Shown one piece after another: positions 1-8,642 of a stretch of 64,000 nucleotides of DNA. The notes under the pieces were generated by a model. It ran no database searches and had not been told where the DNA came from. It saw only the letters and a list, made by a program, of their open reading frames with translations. Numbering within the stretch: the first letter of the stretch is position 1; every line of letters begins with the position of its first letter. The stretch comes from Bacteroides caecimuris (lineage in GTDB: Bacteria; Bacteroidota; Bacteroidia; Bacteroidales; Bacteroidaceae): contig NZ_CP015401.2 of NCBI RefSeq assembly GCF_001688725.2, positions 1,240,001 through 1,304,000 on the forward strand, read 5' to 3'. The position numbers and the translations under genes are program-made.

Positions 1-1
1 T

Positions 2-376
2 CATTGGGATAGTGATGCCTCACAGTCTGTTTCCGACAGCCTGTATGTCGGGGCACCCATCTATTTCTTCTTTATCCTGAACACTGATAGGCTGACCGAT
101 ACCTCGCAACTAATCAACCTTGACGGAATAGCCCGGATCGCCAACAAGCATGGGCTGCATATCCGGGTTTCTGGAGCAGCGGACAACGCTACGGGTAATG
201 AAACGCTCAACAAATCATTGGGGCTTTACCGTGCCGAGTACATCAAGGTGCAGCTTATCAAACGTGCCGTGCCGGACAGCCATATTGAGATTGTCTCAGA
301 AGGTGGTATTGATGATTACTCACCCAATGAGGCAAACAGGAACGCTTGCGTGAGATTGCTTGCTCCTCAAAATTAA
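2..376 (+). CDS. OmpA-like C-terminal domain protein, 5' end outside window
   Basis: Only the last 124 residues are visible, in frame from base 2 to the TAA at 374-376. They contain a pattern typical of the OmpA/MotB peptidoglycan-binding domain: a strand reading IRVSGAADN, then a helix with RAEYIKVQLIKR, and a final acidic turn before CVRLL. In Bacteroidales such domains are often fused to outer-membrane or transfer-associated surface proteins. The N-terminal part, signal peptide and partners are off the left edge, so the full role cannot be read here. OmpA-like is a family-level inference from motif order only. Confidence 0.6.
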   Translation, partial: HWDSDASQSVSDSLYVGAPIYFFFILNTDRLTDTSQLINLDGIARIANKHGLHIRVSGAADNATGNETLNKSLGLYRAEYIKVQLIKRAVPDSHIEIVSEGGIDDYSPNEANRNACVRLLAPQN

Positions 377-458
377 GGATTACTTTTTGTTCATAATAAT
401 AAACTTACATTGTGTGATAGCCGGTCAGCCTGTGAGGGTCAGCCGGCTAATTTCAATT

Positions 459-1478
459 TTATTCCATTCCCCGTATTCTTGCCAATAACTCCTCTATTCG
501 ATTCATCAACTCGCCGAATGAAAGTTTTACTTCATTGTAATAAAGGAAATGCTCTGTCAGCGCATTGTAATCGTTCTCCCAATCCGGCTTGACTTCCTCA
601 GACGGGATAAAATTTACCGTGGCAGGAGCATGGGTAGTGTAATCCACAAAGCTCATCCGGTTAAATATGCTGCGATGTTTGACTATCTCATCATACAAGT
701 TTTTATCTGCCAGTGCATCTTTCCCGAATGAAGTATCCATTATCTTTTCCAAGTCATAAAGGTGGCGTGACATACGGTAACTTCTCGGCTTCTCCTTTTG
801 AAATTCCTCATGCAGCAGGAATATCTTCTCCAGAAAAGTCCTTGTAGGTATCACGGTATTGAAATTGACCGAAACATCTTCCGCTTCCGGTATGGCTTCA
901 GATATGAAGGAACGAATCGTCTTTTCTTCGACCGGTTCATCCATCGACAAGCAACTGATTTCAATCTTTACTCTCGGAAGAAGATATTCAGATGTCTCAT
1001 CAATGACGGACTTGTAATTGACATAAATGACAGAAGGATGTGTGTCTGCTCTCAATTCGTACTGCTCTCCGCCTTTGTTCTTGCTTGTTTCCGGCTCTAC
1101 AGTAAAGTCGGAAACGCCCAATGCAGATAAGGCTTTTGCCAGTTCTTCAGGTAATTCACGCACGATGTAGTGCCGTGCCATTCTTCTTGCTTTGGCCAAC
1201 TGCGTATTGGATGTACCGGATATGGCAAACCGTCCTTCACGTCTTAATGCTACATCAATATCCTCACTGAATCGTTCGATTAACGACCACCCTTTAGAAA
1301 GGGAAGTTCCGCCCTTAAAGGAAGCCAAATGAGCATATTGTGTTTGGGATAATGCTTTCAGCACCATTACCACCCACCAGTCTTTTTCTACGGCAAGTCT
1401 GGGTAAGCCCTTCTCTGCGCTGGTTATATCAAGAATTTGTAAGCGTTCTTCCAAATTATATTGTTGCCAATGTTTCAT
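459..1478 (-). CDS. AbiEii-type nucleotidyltransferase toxin
   Basis: The 339-residue protein carries the AbiEii/AbiGii nucleotidyltransferase signature near residues 55-77: FKGGTSLSKGW followed by ERFSEDIDVAL, where the acidic pair would bind metal. In characterised AbiE systems the toxin is a GTP-dependent or related nucleotidyltransferase that stops growth and can block phage. Its start overlaps the end of the upstream gene by 23 bases, so the two are translationally coupled. Pairing with an AbiEi-like regulator supports a type IV toxin-antitoxin call. Length is normal for the family and no damage is seen. Confidence 0.85.
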   Translation of the reverse strand: MKHWQQYNLEERLQILDITSAEKGLPRLAVEKDWWVVMVLKALSQTQYAHLASFKGGTSLSKGWSLIERFSEDIDVALRREGRFAISGTSNTQLAKARRMARHYIVRELPEELAKALSALGVSDFTVEPETSKNKGGEQYELRADTHPSVIYVNYKSVIDETSEYLLPRVKIEISCLSMDEPVEEKTIRSFISEAIPEAEDVSVNFNTVIPTRTFLEKIFLLHEEFQKEKPRSYRMSRHLYDLEKIMDTSFGKDALADKNLYDEIVKHRSIFNRMSFVDYTTHAPATVNFIPSEEVKPDWENDYNALTEHFLYYNEVKLSFGELMNRIEELLARIRGME

Positions 1479-2100
1479 TTTGTATATTGGTTATTATGGG
1501 TTTAACGAGGTTTTGAATCCACTGGGGAACCAGAAGAATATCTTTTAGAAAGGTATCTTTGTCCTGCGCATTGGATAAATACTGATACAGAGCCGAAAGT
1601 TCCCTTTCTCCTATATTTTCAGTTTCCAAGTCTTTAAGGGCTTGTACGACCAATGGAATGGTAGTGCCTTCATAAGCAAAGTTACGGGGAGCCGCATGGC
1701 GAAACTTAATCGCACGTTTTCCTATCTTTATGGTTCTTGATGACCCTGTTGTAAGGTAGGACACCACCATCGGTATTTGTGTCGATAGCCCCAATATATT
1801 GGCAGCCGTACTACCGGTAGGCATGATTTCCACACGATCCCTTTGCGCAATCTCTTTGGCGATTTTTTCTAAAGGTGGTGGCACTTCCCCAAATCTCGAC
1901 TGCATAGGCTTGACATAAATCCCGTGCGCTACATGAGATACAAGCCCAAGTAAACGAGCCTGTTGCAGAACCTTCCTGACGGTTTCCATAGAACCGAGTT
2001 CCACAAAATCGTTTATGAAGAAAATACTATGTTCCGGACTTTCTTCAATGCGCCTTAAAATGGCGGATTTTATGCTTGGTGTTTTTTTTATTAACATCAT
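1456..2100 (-). CDS. AbiEi-like antitoxin and repressor (DUF6088 type)
   Basis: This 214-residue protein has a winged-helix N-terminus (about residues 10-70, with SMETVRKVLQQARLLGLV) followed by a C-terminal domain typical of AbiEi antitoxins (GSTAANILGLSTQIP and LTTGSSRTIKIGKRAIKFRHA). Known AbiEi proteins neutralise AbiEii and repress their own promoter through inverted repeats. It is the first gene of a two-gene operon and overlaps the toxin gene by 23 bases. A candidate operator lies directly upstream. The call rests on motif order and on the toxin neighbour. Confidence 0.8.
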   Translation of the reverse strand: MMLIKKTPSIKSAILRRIEESPEHSIFFINDFVELGSMETVRKVLQQARLLGLVSHVAHGIYVKPMQSRFGEVPPPLEKIAKEIAQRDRVEIMPTGSTAANILGLSTQIPMVVSYLTTGSSRTIKIGKRAIKFRHAAPRNFAYEGTTIPLVVQALKDLETENIGERELSALYQYLSNAQDKDTFLKDILLVPQWIQNLVKPIITNIQNETLATI

Positions 2101-2105
2101 TTAAT

Positions 2106-2139
2106 ACCGAATTATTTCAAATTTTTCGGTGCAAAAATA
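2106..2139 (-). promoter_or_regulatory. Promoter and inverted-repeat operator of the AbiE pair
   Basis: On the minus strand a perfect Bacteroidales -7 box, TATTTTTG, lies at 2139-2132. Just downstream an inverted repeat ACCGAA...TTCGGT (2106-2111 and 2125-2130) covers the expected transcription start. AbiEi proteins are known to bind inverted repeats at their own promoter, so this is a likely autoregulatory operator. No clear -33 box was seen. Confidence 0.5.
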
Positions 2140-2190
2140 CGAAGAATATCCGAAATTCATTCGATTTTACCCCCAATTATATCTTCCTAA

Positions 2191-2402
2191 CCTCCCTTTT
2201 CTCCCATAATCCACCATTCCCACCTACCAAGCCTTCCTTTTTACTCTGCAAAGTTACGGCTCGCAAAATCCGTCAAGTACCGCTCTGCTATTTGAATATT
2301 TTAATAGACTCCCCAAGCCTGGCATCAAAATCCCCAAATTCCTTGCCTTTGTTTTGCCAGACAAGCCGTTAGGGGATTGCACGTAAAAATAGCCCCTTGG
2401 TA
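2191..2402. repeat. Dispersed leader repeat, copy 1
   Basis: About 210 bp that recur, diverged, at 5016-5230. Shared blocks include the pyrimidine-rich CCTCCCTTTT start, CTGCAAAGTTACGGCTCGC, the stretch around CCAAATTCCTTGCCTTT and the end ATTGCACGTAAAAATAG. In both cases the copy ends 60 bases before a small plus-strand gene. A minus-strand -7 box, TAACTTTG, is present in both (2256-2249 here). An open frame on the minus strand is also shared but lacks a credible start, so I treat the element as non-coding or regulatory. Confidence 0.7.
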
Positions 2403-2462
2403 GAGATGAAAATTCTCTAATGAAAGGGAAAGTACATAACCAACAATTTAAACAGTAAGACA

Positions 2463-2987
2463 ATGGAAAAGAAAATGATTTGGAGCAGTGAAATGATTTA
2501 TGATGATGAAGCACGTGCAAACTATCTGGAAGATATGCGTGCGAATACGGAAGATGAAGATTATCAACTCACGGACGAGGAATGGGTAGAAGAAGTGTAT
2601 ATCGGTCTGTCCGATGAAAGAATCAACCTTGATAAAAAGATAGAAGGTGTTATCATCGCTTTTGCCGATTTAGGGCTGTGGCAAGGCAGAAGAAATGCCT
2701 TTCAGATTTTTGGTGATAATATCGCCAATATACTCCATACCCAATGTGAGGATGCCGAATGGTACGGCGATACCTATAACATACGTGGAACGCTGCACCA
2801 CCACGACGGCACCAACTATGTGCTTTACCGCATAGCCAAAGACGAGGAAACAGCCGAACGGATAGCAGCCAAGATTTACAACGGTGAGATAGATGAGAAA
2901 GGTTTCCGCAAACTGACACGTTCCTTATATCCCGATGTGGCAAAAGTCTATGGTTGGAAAATTGCAGGACAAAAGAGCGTGGCTTAA
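2463..2987 (+). CDS. Hypothetical acidic protein behind the leader repeat
   Basis: A 174-residue, acidic, soluble protein with no signal peptide. Its N-terminus is rich in Asp and Glu (DDEARANYLED, TEDEDYQLTDEEW), and the middle reads GLWQGRRNAFQIFGDN and YNIRGTLHHHDGTNYVLYR. I do not recognise a named family. The acidic N-terminal half is reminiscent of DNA-mimic antirestriction proteins, but that is only an impression. It starts 60 bases after copy 1 of the dispersed repeat and is followed 34 bases later by the gene split by the IS982 element. Start chosen at the first ATG after AACAGTAAGACA. Confidence 0.6.
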   Translation: MEKKMIWSSEMIYDDEARANYLEDMRANTEDEDYQLTDEEWVEEVYIGLSDERINLDKKIEGVIIAFADLGLWQGRRNAFQIFGDNIANILHTQCEDAEWYGDTYNIRGTLHHHDGTNYVLYRIAKDEETAERIAAKIYNGEIDEKGFRKLTRSLYPDVAKVYGWKIAGQKSVA

Positions 2988-3359
2988 CTTACAATATTCT
3001 CAAATTTCTAAAATTACTAGTATGGCAGATTGGCGTTTCGATAAGTATCTGTTTGAAGGTAATAAAAAAGCAGTAACAAAAGCCTTCCAAGCATTGGATA
3101 GTCCTCTAAAGACCGACCGCAGTCAATGGAAAGATGCAAATTTTTTACGAGGAAGTCCGGATTGGTTAGGTTATATCATAATAGAGCTTTTGCGTAATAG
3201 TCTGGATGATTTTCTGTGTCGAGGAACATTCCGATTGACAAGTGATAACATTTTTCAAATGAAACCTGGTATTTGTGGCTTTAAAGTTGAAGCTGATAGC
3301 ACTTGGACTCCCAGTGTTTCATTATTCCAAGCCATTGCTGAATCATTTGGTATTACTCT

Positions 3360-4387
3360 ACCCGTTGGTTGAATTAAAATTCTAAATATTTACAAATGAA
3401 AAAGTTGCACAATTTGCGGATTATTATTAAATTAGTGGTAACCACACCGTTAACTACTATTGCACTGCTTATGCGCAACTTCATAGCAAATTTCGTCAGA
3501 ATCCTCGGAATCTGCAAGGATTTTGCCGGAAATCGAGTTAATGAACATGGAAACGTACCCAGGTGCGGTGTTGTTCCCAAGTTTTCCGACCTTGAAGTCA
3601 TTGCTCTCGGGATAACCGCCGAGTCCTTCGGCTTCGACAGCGAGAATCTTCTTTTTTATCGTCTGCACCATGAGTGTAAGGAGGATTTGCCTAACCTGAT
3701 CAGTCGCAGACAATTCAATGCCCGACGCAAGCTCACGGCCCGACTTGCAGAAGAAATCCGCAAGGATGTAGCCAGAGCTATTGATGGCCCCGAAGATGTA
3801 TTCTGCATTGATTCTAAACCAGTAAAGGTATGCCGGAACGCACGGGCCAAACGATGCACCATGGGACAAGACAATCCCGATGCTGCTCCCGACTGGGGAT
3901 ACTGCGCTTCGCAAGGCTTGCATTATTATGGCTATAAGCTCCATGTTGTCTGCGGAATACTTGGTGTTATCCATTCCTTTGACATGACTGCCGCAAGTGT
4001 TCATGACCTTCATTTTCTCAAGGACGTACGCTGGGAATATCATGATTGCATGATGCTTGGAGACAAGGGCTATCTCTGTGCTGAGATTCAGAAGAATCTC
4101 TTTGAGGCAGCAAATATCACTCTTGAAGTTCCATATCGGCTGAATCAGAAAAACTGGCATCCGCCTACATGGGCATACAAGAGATTCCGTAAACGTATCG
4201 AAACGATATTTTCCCAGCTCAACGACAATCTTATGATGATACGAAACTATGCAAAACAATCCTGCGGTCTTTTCACCCGCATAGCAGGCAAAATAGCAGC
4301 AATGACGTTCATGCAATATGTCAATTTCGTTAATCATCATCCGATTGGGCGGATAAAATATTCTCTAATTTAATTCAACCAACAGGT
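3360..4387 (+). mobile_element. IS982-family insertion sequence, complete
   Basis: A 1028 bp element with terminal inverted repeats ACC(C/T)GTTGGTTGAATTAAA, flanked by the 8 bp direct duplication ATTACTCT (3352-3359 and 4388-4395). The ACC termini, size and single transposase gene fit the IS982 family. It has inserted into a small gene (3022-4489). Confidence 0.92.
3396..4373 (+). CDS. IS982-family transposase
   Basis: The 325-residue transposase fills the element. The DDE-type core is visible: VFCIDSKPVKVCRNARAKR (about residues 136-154) with the first Asp, then YGYKLHVVC, LGDKGYL with the second Asp, and a C-terminal helix KRIETIFSQL with the catalytic Glu. This order is typical of IS982 enzymes, which use cut-and-paste or related DDE chemistry. 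The frame is intact, so the element may still be active. Confidence 0.92.
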   Translation: MKKLHNLRIIIKLVVTTPLTTIALLMRNFIANFVRILGICKDFAGNRVNEHGNVPRCGVVPKFSDLEVIALGITAESFGFDSENLLFYRLHHECKEDLPNLISRRQFNARRKLTARLAEEIRKDVARAIDGPEDVFCIDSKPVKVCRNARAKRCTMGQDNPDAAPDWGYCASQGLHYYGYKLHVVCGILGVIHSFDMTAASVHDLHFLKDVRWEYHDCMMLGDKGYLCAEIQKNLFEAANITLEVPYRLNQKNWHPPTWAYKRFRKRIETIFSQLNDNLMMIRNYAKQSCGLFTRIAGKIAAMTFMQYVNFVNHHPIGRIKYSLI

Positions 4388-4515
4388 ATTACTCTCTATT
4401 ATCATAGTATAGGAGAGTGGGATGATGAAATCATTTTTACCAATGATGAGGACGGGCTCGTTTTCCCTGAATTGAAATTTGCACAATAAACTAGTGAAAA
4501 TTCAAATAAACCACC

Positions 4516-4523
4516 TATATTTG
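4516..4523 (+). promoter_or_regulatory. -7 box of the orphan 5S-like gene
   Basis: TATATTTG is a perfect match to the Bacteroidales -7 consensus TAnnTTTG. It ends a few bases before the predicted 5' end of the 5S-like RNA, which is where transcription would start. No good -33 TTTG is seen at the usual distance; the nearest TTTG (4478-4481) is too far upstream. Confidence 0.5.
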
Positions 4524-4524
4524 T

Positions 4525-4638
<114 letters not shown>

Positions 4639-4721
4639 ATGAATGGGATATATGGCAAAAGAAAACGTTCCTAACTATTAATATCTTAATTAAGTATGAT
4701 ACATTATATGTATTAGATTAA

Positions 4722-4742
4722 GACTACCCAAAAAGAGTAGTC
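4722..4742 (+). other. Small hairpin downstream of the 5S-like gene
   Basis: GACTAC and GTAGTC form a 6 bp stem with a 9-base A-rich loop. There is no T-run directly after it, so it is a weak terminator candidate at best. Confidence 0.25.
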
Positions 4743-4850
4743 CTAGTCAATTGAGAAAAAACACTTTTTTGAGTTTAAGATAAGTATTAGAGAGTTTATC
4801 ACATTCTTGGTAAAACCTCTAATAAACTATTTTAGATAACTAATCTTTTT

Positions 4851-4890
4851 CAGGGAGGGTACGAGATACCCTCCCTGTTTTCATTTTTAT
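4851..4890 (+). terminator. Strong intrinsic terminator
   Basis: An 11 bp perfect stem (CAGGGAGGGTA with TACCCTCCCTG, loop of 5) is followed by TTTTCATTTTTATT. It would end transcription from the 5S-like gene region. From 4640 to 5015 I see no gene, only this hairpin and the palindrome at 4965. Confidence 0.75.
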
Positions 4891-4964
4891 TATATTATTT
4901 CCCCTTTCACATTGTAAAACCTCTTATTCCATTAGAATCGAAAGTAATCTACCACTAGCAGGCG

Positions 4965-4987
4965 TTATCGTTATCTAGTAACGATAA
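4965..4987. promoter_or_regulatory. 9 bp inverted repeat, possible protein-binding site
   Basis: TTATCGTTA and TAACGATAA are perfect inverted arms separated by TCTAG. The site lies alone between the terminator at 4851 and repeat copy 2. It could be an operator or recombination site; nothing else supports a function. Confidence 0.3.
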
Positions 4988-5015
4988 TTACCTCCTCTAT
5001 TTTAGTTCAATTCCA

Positions 5016-5230
5016 CCTCCCTTTTATACCATAATCTACCATTCTTCCCTCCCAAGCCCTCTTTTTTTACTCTGCAAAGTTACGGCTCGCAAAATCCGTC
5101 AAGTACCGCTTCGCTATTTGAAGATTTTGACAGGCTCTCCAAGCTCGGCATCAAAATCTCCAAATTCCTTGCCTTTATTTTGACTAACAAGCCGTTTGAG
5201 ATTGCACGTAAAAATAGAACTCTTGGCAGT
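5016..5230. repeat. Dispersed leader repeat, copy 2
   Basis: This is the second copy of the element at 2191-2402, roughly three-quarters identical by eye, in the same orientation and again ending 60 bases before a small plus-strand gene (5290). It keeps the CTGCAAAGTTACGGCTCGC core and the terminal ATTGCACGTAAAAATAG. Confidence 0.7.
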
Positions 5231-5289
5231 AAGAGCCGAAAGGCTTTGAAGTAAGGGAAAAAACTCAATAATAACTATAAAAACAGATT

Positions 5290-5667
5290 ATGATGAAAAA
5301 GTATGAAATGCAGATTAACAAAGACAAGTTGGTGAGTAGCAAAACCGCTTTGGCAATGCACGAACTTCGAATCTATATTCCCAGCTTATTTTGGTACGAC
5401 AAATTGGGAGGTTTGCACACAGAAAAAAACGGCTGTTATTCTCCTTATTATATGTGTGGTTGCCCGACCTTGTTGGAGTGCCTTCAGTATTTGAGCAAAG
5501 AAAGAACTATTGATTTCAAGCCGAGAAAACAGGAACGTGGTTATAAAATGGTCGCCCAAAGAGGAAAACATATCTTCTATAACTCAAAGAAAGAGGACAA
5601 GTTTTTTGCAACATTGGAAGAAGCCTTAGAAGTGGCGGCACAAAAATGTTTGGATGATTTATATTGA
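5290..5667 (+). CDS. Hypothetical 125-residue protein
   Basis: Soluble protein with no family I can name. A central segment has several cysteines (YYMCGCPTLLECLQYL, about residues 53-68), and the C-terminus ends in an acidic helix LEEALEVAAQKCLDDLY. It follows repeat copy 2 by 60 bases and precedes the next gene by 23 bases, so the two are probably one operon of the conjugative element. Two ATG codons are adjacent; the first is used here. Confidence 0.6.
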   Translation: MMKKYEMQINKDKLVSSKTALAMHELRIYIPSLFWYDKLGGLHTEKNGCYSPYYMCGCPTLLECLQYLSKERTIDFKPRKQERGYKMVAQRGKHIFYNSKKEDKFFATLEEALEVAAQKCLDDLY

Positions 5668-5690
5668 TTTTCACTAAATATTTATATACA

Positions 5691-6152
5691 ATGAGCAAGT
5701 ACGATTTTATCAAGAACGGTAATACCCTTTATTGGAACGACCCAAACAACGGTGAATCTTCAGGAGCTTACAAAGTGATTTCCGTTCCCGAAGAAATTGA
5801 CGAGGACAGCATTATCCTGATTGCCTCCGACCATTCGGAAGCCGAAGTTTTCCCTTCCAAGTTATCACCCTTTGGCATGGTTATGAGCCACAAAGAAGAT
5901 TTCTTGCGTTGGAAAGCCCGGTGTGAAGCGGAAGGTACGATTTTCTACGACCGCCTTTCCGAAGCCACCTACACAGACCGGGAATTGTCAGTCGGCGATA
6001 GGGTGATTTTCACCAACGACTACGGAGTGGTATTCGGCCCCCACGAAGTGTTGGCTTTTGGAAAGCCTGTCAATGGCAGATGTGTATATACCGACAGCGA
6101 AGCCTATTGGTTTGCCGACCGCCCGGAGCAATTAACGCTCGTAGAAGAATAA
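5691..6152 (+). CDS. Hypothetical 153-residue protein
   Basis: A soluble acidic protein beginning MSKYDFIKNGNTLYWNDP. The start is placed at ATG 5691, since a TTG-initiated extension to 5664 would be unusual. The middle contains a Glu-rich stretch (VPEEIDEDSIILIASDHSE), and the end resembles a small beta-barrel (VGDRVIFTNDYGVVFGPHEV). No family is recognised. It is the last plus-strand gene before the convergent transfer operon and shares a terminator with it. Confidence 0.6.
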   Translation: MSKYDFIKNGNTLYWNDPNNGESSGAYKVISVPEEIDEDSIILIASDHSEAEVFPSKLSPFGMVMSHKEDFLRWKARCEAEGTIFYDRLSEATYTDRELSVGDRVIFTNDYGVVFGPHEVLAFGKPVNGRCVYTDSEAYWFADRPEQLTLVEE

Positions 6153-6159
6153 AAAGAAC

Positions 6160-6192
6160 GTGCAAGGAATGTGTCCCATACACTCCTTGCAC
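6160..6192. terminator. Bidirectional terminator between convergent operons
   Basis: GTGCAAGGA...TCCTTGCAC forms a strong hairpin lying between the plus-strand gene ending at 6152 and the minus-strand gene ending at 6201. On the minus strand it is followed by GTTCTTTTTATT, so it should end the long transfer operon. Confidence 0.7.
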
Positions 6193-6200
6193 TCAATATC

Positions 6201-7976
6201 TTATCTTCCCCTGCGATAAGGCACATACTCATCCTCCTGTTCCCTTTCCTCATGCGCCACTTCCTGCGTATTGCCGTCATTGTCCGCATCCATAAGGTCT
6301 ATTTGCGGATTCACCCTTTCTTCGGCATCACCCCGGTACTGGTATTCGGGACAGGCTTTAAGGGTGGTCAGCACATCTTGCAAGTTGCTGTCAAGGTCTT
6401 GGTTATGGTTGTAGGCAAAGCTGTGCTGAACCGCCAGTCCTGCATTGGTAGCCGTGCCGACCGTAAGGCAATCTTTCTCACGGTTATACTCCAGATACAG
6501 AATATCCCCACTGGCCATTTCAAAGATTGGCGAACGGGGCAGCCTATCAAATTGCTCTGCCACCATATCCCTGGCCACCTCTTTTATTGTTTCCCCTGCA
6601 ATATCCACGCCATACTGTTTGATATGGTCACGGATTTCCTGTTCCGTGAACTTCAGCATCACCTCGTAGGTACCGCCTACGCTTCCGTTATAGACAACGG
6701 CAAAGTCTTTATCTTCAATCAGCAGGTCATCTCCCTTGTTTTGCAAGGGGGACAGATAAGTGTACTTCTCATTGATGCCGTTGCCATCGTAATACTCCCT
6801 GCCGAGTGCCAACAAGCCCTCGTAGTCGCCTTTTTCTTTAAGTTCATCGAATTGCCCGGTATCATCCGAAAACTGGAGATAAGCCACGGAACTGTAAAAC
6901 ATCCGTTCTTTTGCCTCAATCTTCTCAGCCACCGCATCAATCCGTTGTGCAATCATCGACGAAGCCTTTTTTACATCAAACAATGTGGTTTTCAGAAACT
7001 CCGGGGATTCCTTCAATACATCCAGCCAGGAACCGAGATACTGTGCGCTATCCTCCTTGATTGTCTTGGTAATACCATACTGCGAGGCTACCAAAGCACT
7101 GCCCAATTCAGCCACCAGTTCCTCACGGGCATACTCTTTGCTTCCGAAAGCGGCTGGCTTGATACGGTCTAAGCGTCCTTCAGCCCCCGTACTGTGCGTC
7201 ATTTCATGCAGCAGCGTCCCGTAAAACGATTCCCCGTTGATAAACTGGCTCTTTTCCGGCAGCACAATCGCATCTTTGGCAATGCTGTAATAAGCACTAT
7301 CCTGATGTTCCAAAGAAATCGGACACACCCACAGTTTTTTTTCAATCATCTCATCCAATGGGGCAAACGCCATTTTTTCATCGTCCAGGGAGGCCGGGCG
7401 TTTTAAGTTGTTCCGTTCACATAGCTTCTCATATAGTTCCGGACGTGCTTCTCGGAGGTTGGTTTGTGCCACATTGAATACATTATGTACGTTCAGCTTG
7501 GGATATACCGAATACTTTTTCTGTTCTTCCGGCGACAGTTTCCGGTAGTCCTCCATCTTGATTTTCTCTTTCGTCTCCTTATCCACCACGGTAAACGTGG
7601 TAATGAATACCGGAAACGATTTTTCCCCCTTCAGGACAGACACCTGCGGAAGTCTCTCCCCATTGGCATCCGTCAATGGCTTATGATTCCCCTGTCTGTC
7701 CGTTGAATAGTTCAGTCCCGACACGCGCTGAAAGGTACAGAACACCGGTAGCTTGTAGCTGTTTTCCTCGCAAAGCAACATGAGCATCAGCGCATTCATC
7801 CCGTTATATTCTCGTCCGGACAGGTTCTTCGGCCATGCCATAAAGTTCTCGGTAAACCACGGTTTCTTCCAGTCTCCCTTGATAGACGATATTTTCTTTA
7901 TCATCAGTTCCGTAAACCGTTCAAGCGCACGTTCCTCTGCACTTGGTCCATCCGGATTATATCTTTTTCCTGCCAT
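6201..7976 (-). CDS. ArdC-like antirestriction protein with zincin domain
   Basis: The 591-residue protein has an ArdC N-terminal ssDNA-binding domain (about residues 20-170, with KPWFTENFMAWPKNLSGREYNG split across it) and a zincin-like metallopeptidase domain with an intact HExxH site (LLHEMTHSTGAEGRLDR, about residue 260). A C-terminal region of about 200 residues has no clear assignment. ArdC proteins protect incoming single-stranded plasmid DNA from host restriction during conjugation. Start set at ATG 7976; a longer TTG start is unlikely. It is the last gene of the operon, two bases after the SSB-like gene. Confidence 0.88.
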   Translation of the reverse strand: MAGKRYNPDGPSAEERALERFTELMIKKISSIKGDWKKPWFTENFMAWPKNLSGREYNGMNALMLMLLCEENSYKLPVFCTFQRVSGLNYSTDRQGNHKPLTDANGERLPQVSVLKGEKSFPVFITTFTVVDKETKEKIKMEDYRKLSPEEQKKYSVYPKLNVHNVFNVAQTNLREARPELYEKLCERNNLKRPASLDDEKMAFAPLDEMIEKKLWVCPISLEHQDSAYYSIAKDAIVLPEKSQFINGESFYGTLLHEMTHSTGAEGRLDRIKPAAFGSKEYAREELVAELGSALVASQYGITKTIKEDSAQYLGSWLDVLKESPEFLKTTLFDVKKASSMIAQRIDAVAEKIEAKERMFYSSVAYLQFSDDTGQFDELKEKGDYEGLLALGREYYDGNGINEKYTYLSPLQNKGDDLLIEDKDFAVVYNGSVGGTYEVMLKFTEQEIRDHIKQYGVDIAGETIKEVARDMVAEQFDRLPRSPIFEMASGDILYLEYNREKDCLTVGTATNAGLAVQHSFAYNHNQDLDSNLQDVLTTLKACPEYQYRGDAEERVNPQIDLMDADNDGNTQEVAHEEREQEDEYVPYRRGR

Positions 7977-7978
7977 GC

Positions 7979-8596
7979 TCAAAATTCAGTTTCATTCGTT
8001 ACAGCCGGTTTCACCCATTCCCTCATTTCCTCCACCCGGCAGGAGAGGTTGATTTTATCCAGATACACCGACAGCTCCAACATTCCTTTGGCACAGATAC
8101 GTGCTTTAGGCTGGAGCCAACTCTCTTTTTCAGCGGAGAAACGGATAAAGCGCACCCACGTGAAAACAAAGTTTTCCTCATGCTTCTTTGTACTGAATGC
8201 GGAGAACACCGAGTAGGCATTACCCCTCTTATCCCTCTTTTCCTCTACCTGTTTGCCCACCGTACCCCGGAACTCGATACTGCCTTCAATCACATCACGT
8301 TCGTTTTGTGGGTGGAAATCCACGCTCTCGGCATAGAAATTGAGGTACAGGTTTTCTTCACGCTTGCGGAAGGTCAGCACCCCCTTCAGCTCAATACGCT
8401 GTCCGGCCACATAAAGAGGTAGTTCTGCAGCCGTTCCGTCCTTCGACACGAACACCTCCACTTGCTTGCTGCTGCCTGCTTTGGCAAGAATGGTCGTTTT
8501 TACGGCAAAGCCGATGTAGGATTTCCCCTCTTTGTTGGTACGCATGGAAGCCGTGCGGCTCACAATACCGTTCATTGTCACATTACATTTAATCAT
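7979..8596 (-). CDS. SSB-like protein with two OB-fold-like halves
   Basis: A 205-residue protein made of two similar beta-rich halves. The first (residues 1-100) reads like a single-strand binding OB fold (MNGIVSRTASMRTNKEGKSYIGFAV, here split: GIVSRTASM and SYIGFAVKT). The second begins near residue 105 with EFRGTVGKQVEEKRDKRGN and FTWVRFIRFS. It lacks the acidic C-terminal tail of replication SSB proteins. It probably coats or handles transferred ssDNA together with the neighbouring ArdC. Homology is inferred from fold pattern only. Confidence 0.6.
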   Translation of the reverse strand: MIKCNVTMNGIVSRTASMRTNKEGKSYIGFAVKTTILAKAGSSKQVEVFVSKDGTAAELPLYVAGQRIELKGVLTFRKREENLYLNFYAESVDFHPQNERDVIEGSIEFRGTVGKQVEEKRDKRGNAYSVFSAFSTKKHEENFVFTWVRFIRFSAEKESWLQPKARICAKGMLELSVYLDKINLSCRVEEMREWVKPAVTNETEF

Positions 8597-8642
8597 AAAT
8601 CACACTTTTAACTGTTACACAACTATTTCGTTTCTATATTCA

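Larger units (their letters stand above)
3022..4489 (+). pseudogene. Small hypothetical gene interrupted by IS982-family element
   Basis: The 5' part (3022-3359) encodes MADWRFDKYLFEGNKKAV... up to ESFGIT; the 3' part (4396-4489) resumes with YYHSIGEWDDEIIFTNDEDG and ends at TAA 4487-4489. Removing 3360-4387 and one copy of the 8 bp duplication ATTACTCT restores a single 143-residue frame with no stops. The protein family is not recognised. The split is exact and recent-looking because both halves remain open. The 5' half now reads a few codons into the element and stops at 3370-3372. Confidence 0.85.

Noticed and set aside
2254-2520. Minus-strand open frame sharing its C-terminal peptide with the one at 5080-5268
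   Set aside because: Both lie within the duplicated leader repeat, have no ribosome-binding context, and the shared peptide follows from DNA similarity of the repeat. Treated as non-coding.
3450-4340. 296-codon minus-strand ORF opposite the IS982 transposase
   Set aside because: Antisense to an intact transposase with full DDE motifs; no recognisable protein features.
4965-4987. tRNA or attachment site at the TTATCGTTA palindrome
   Set aside because: No tRNA cloverleaf or direct repeat elsewhere in the window could be found; kept only as a possible binding site.
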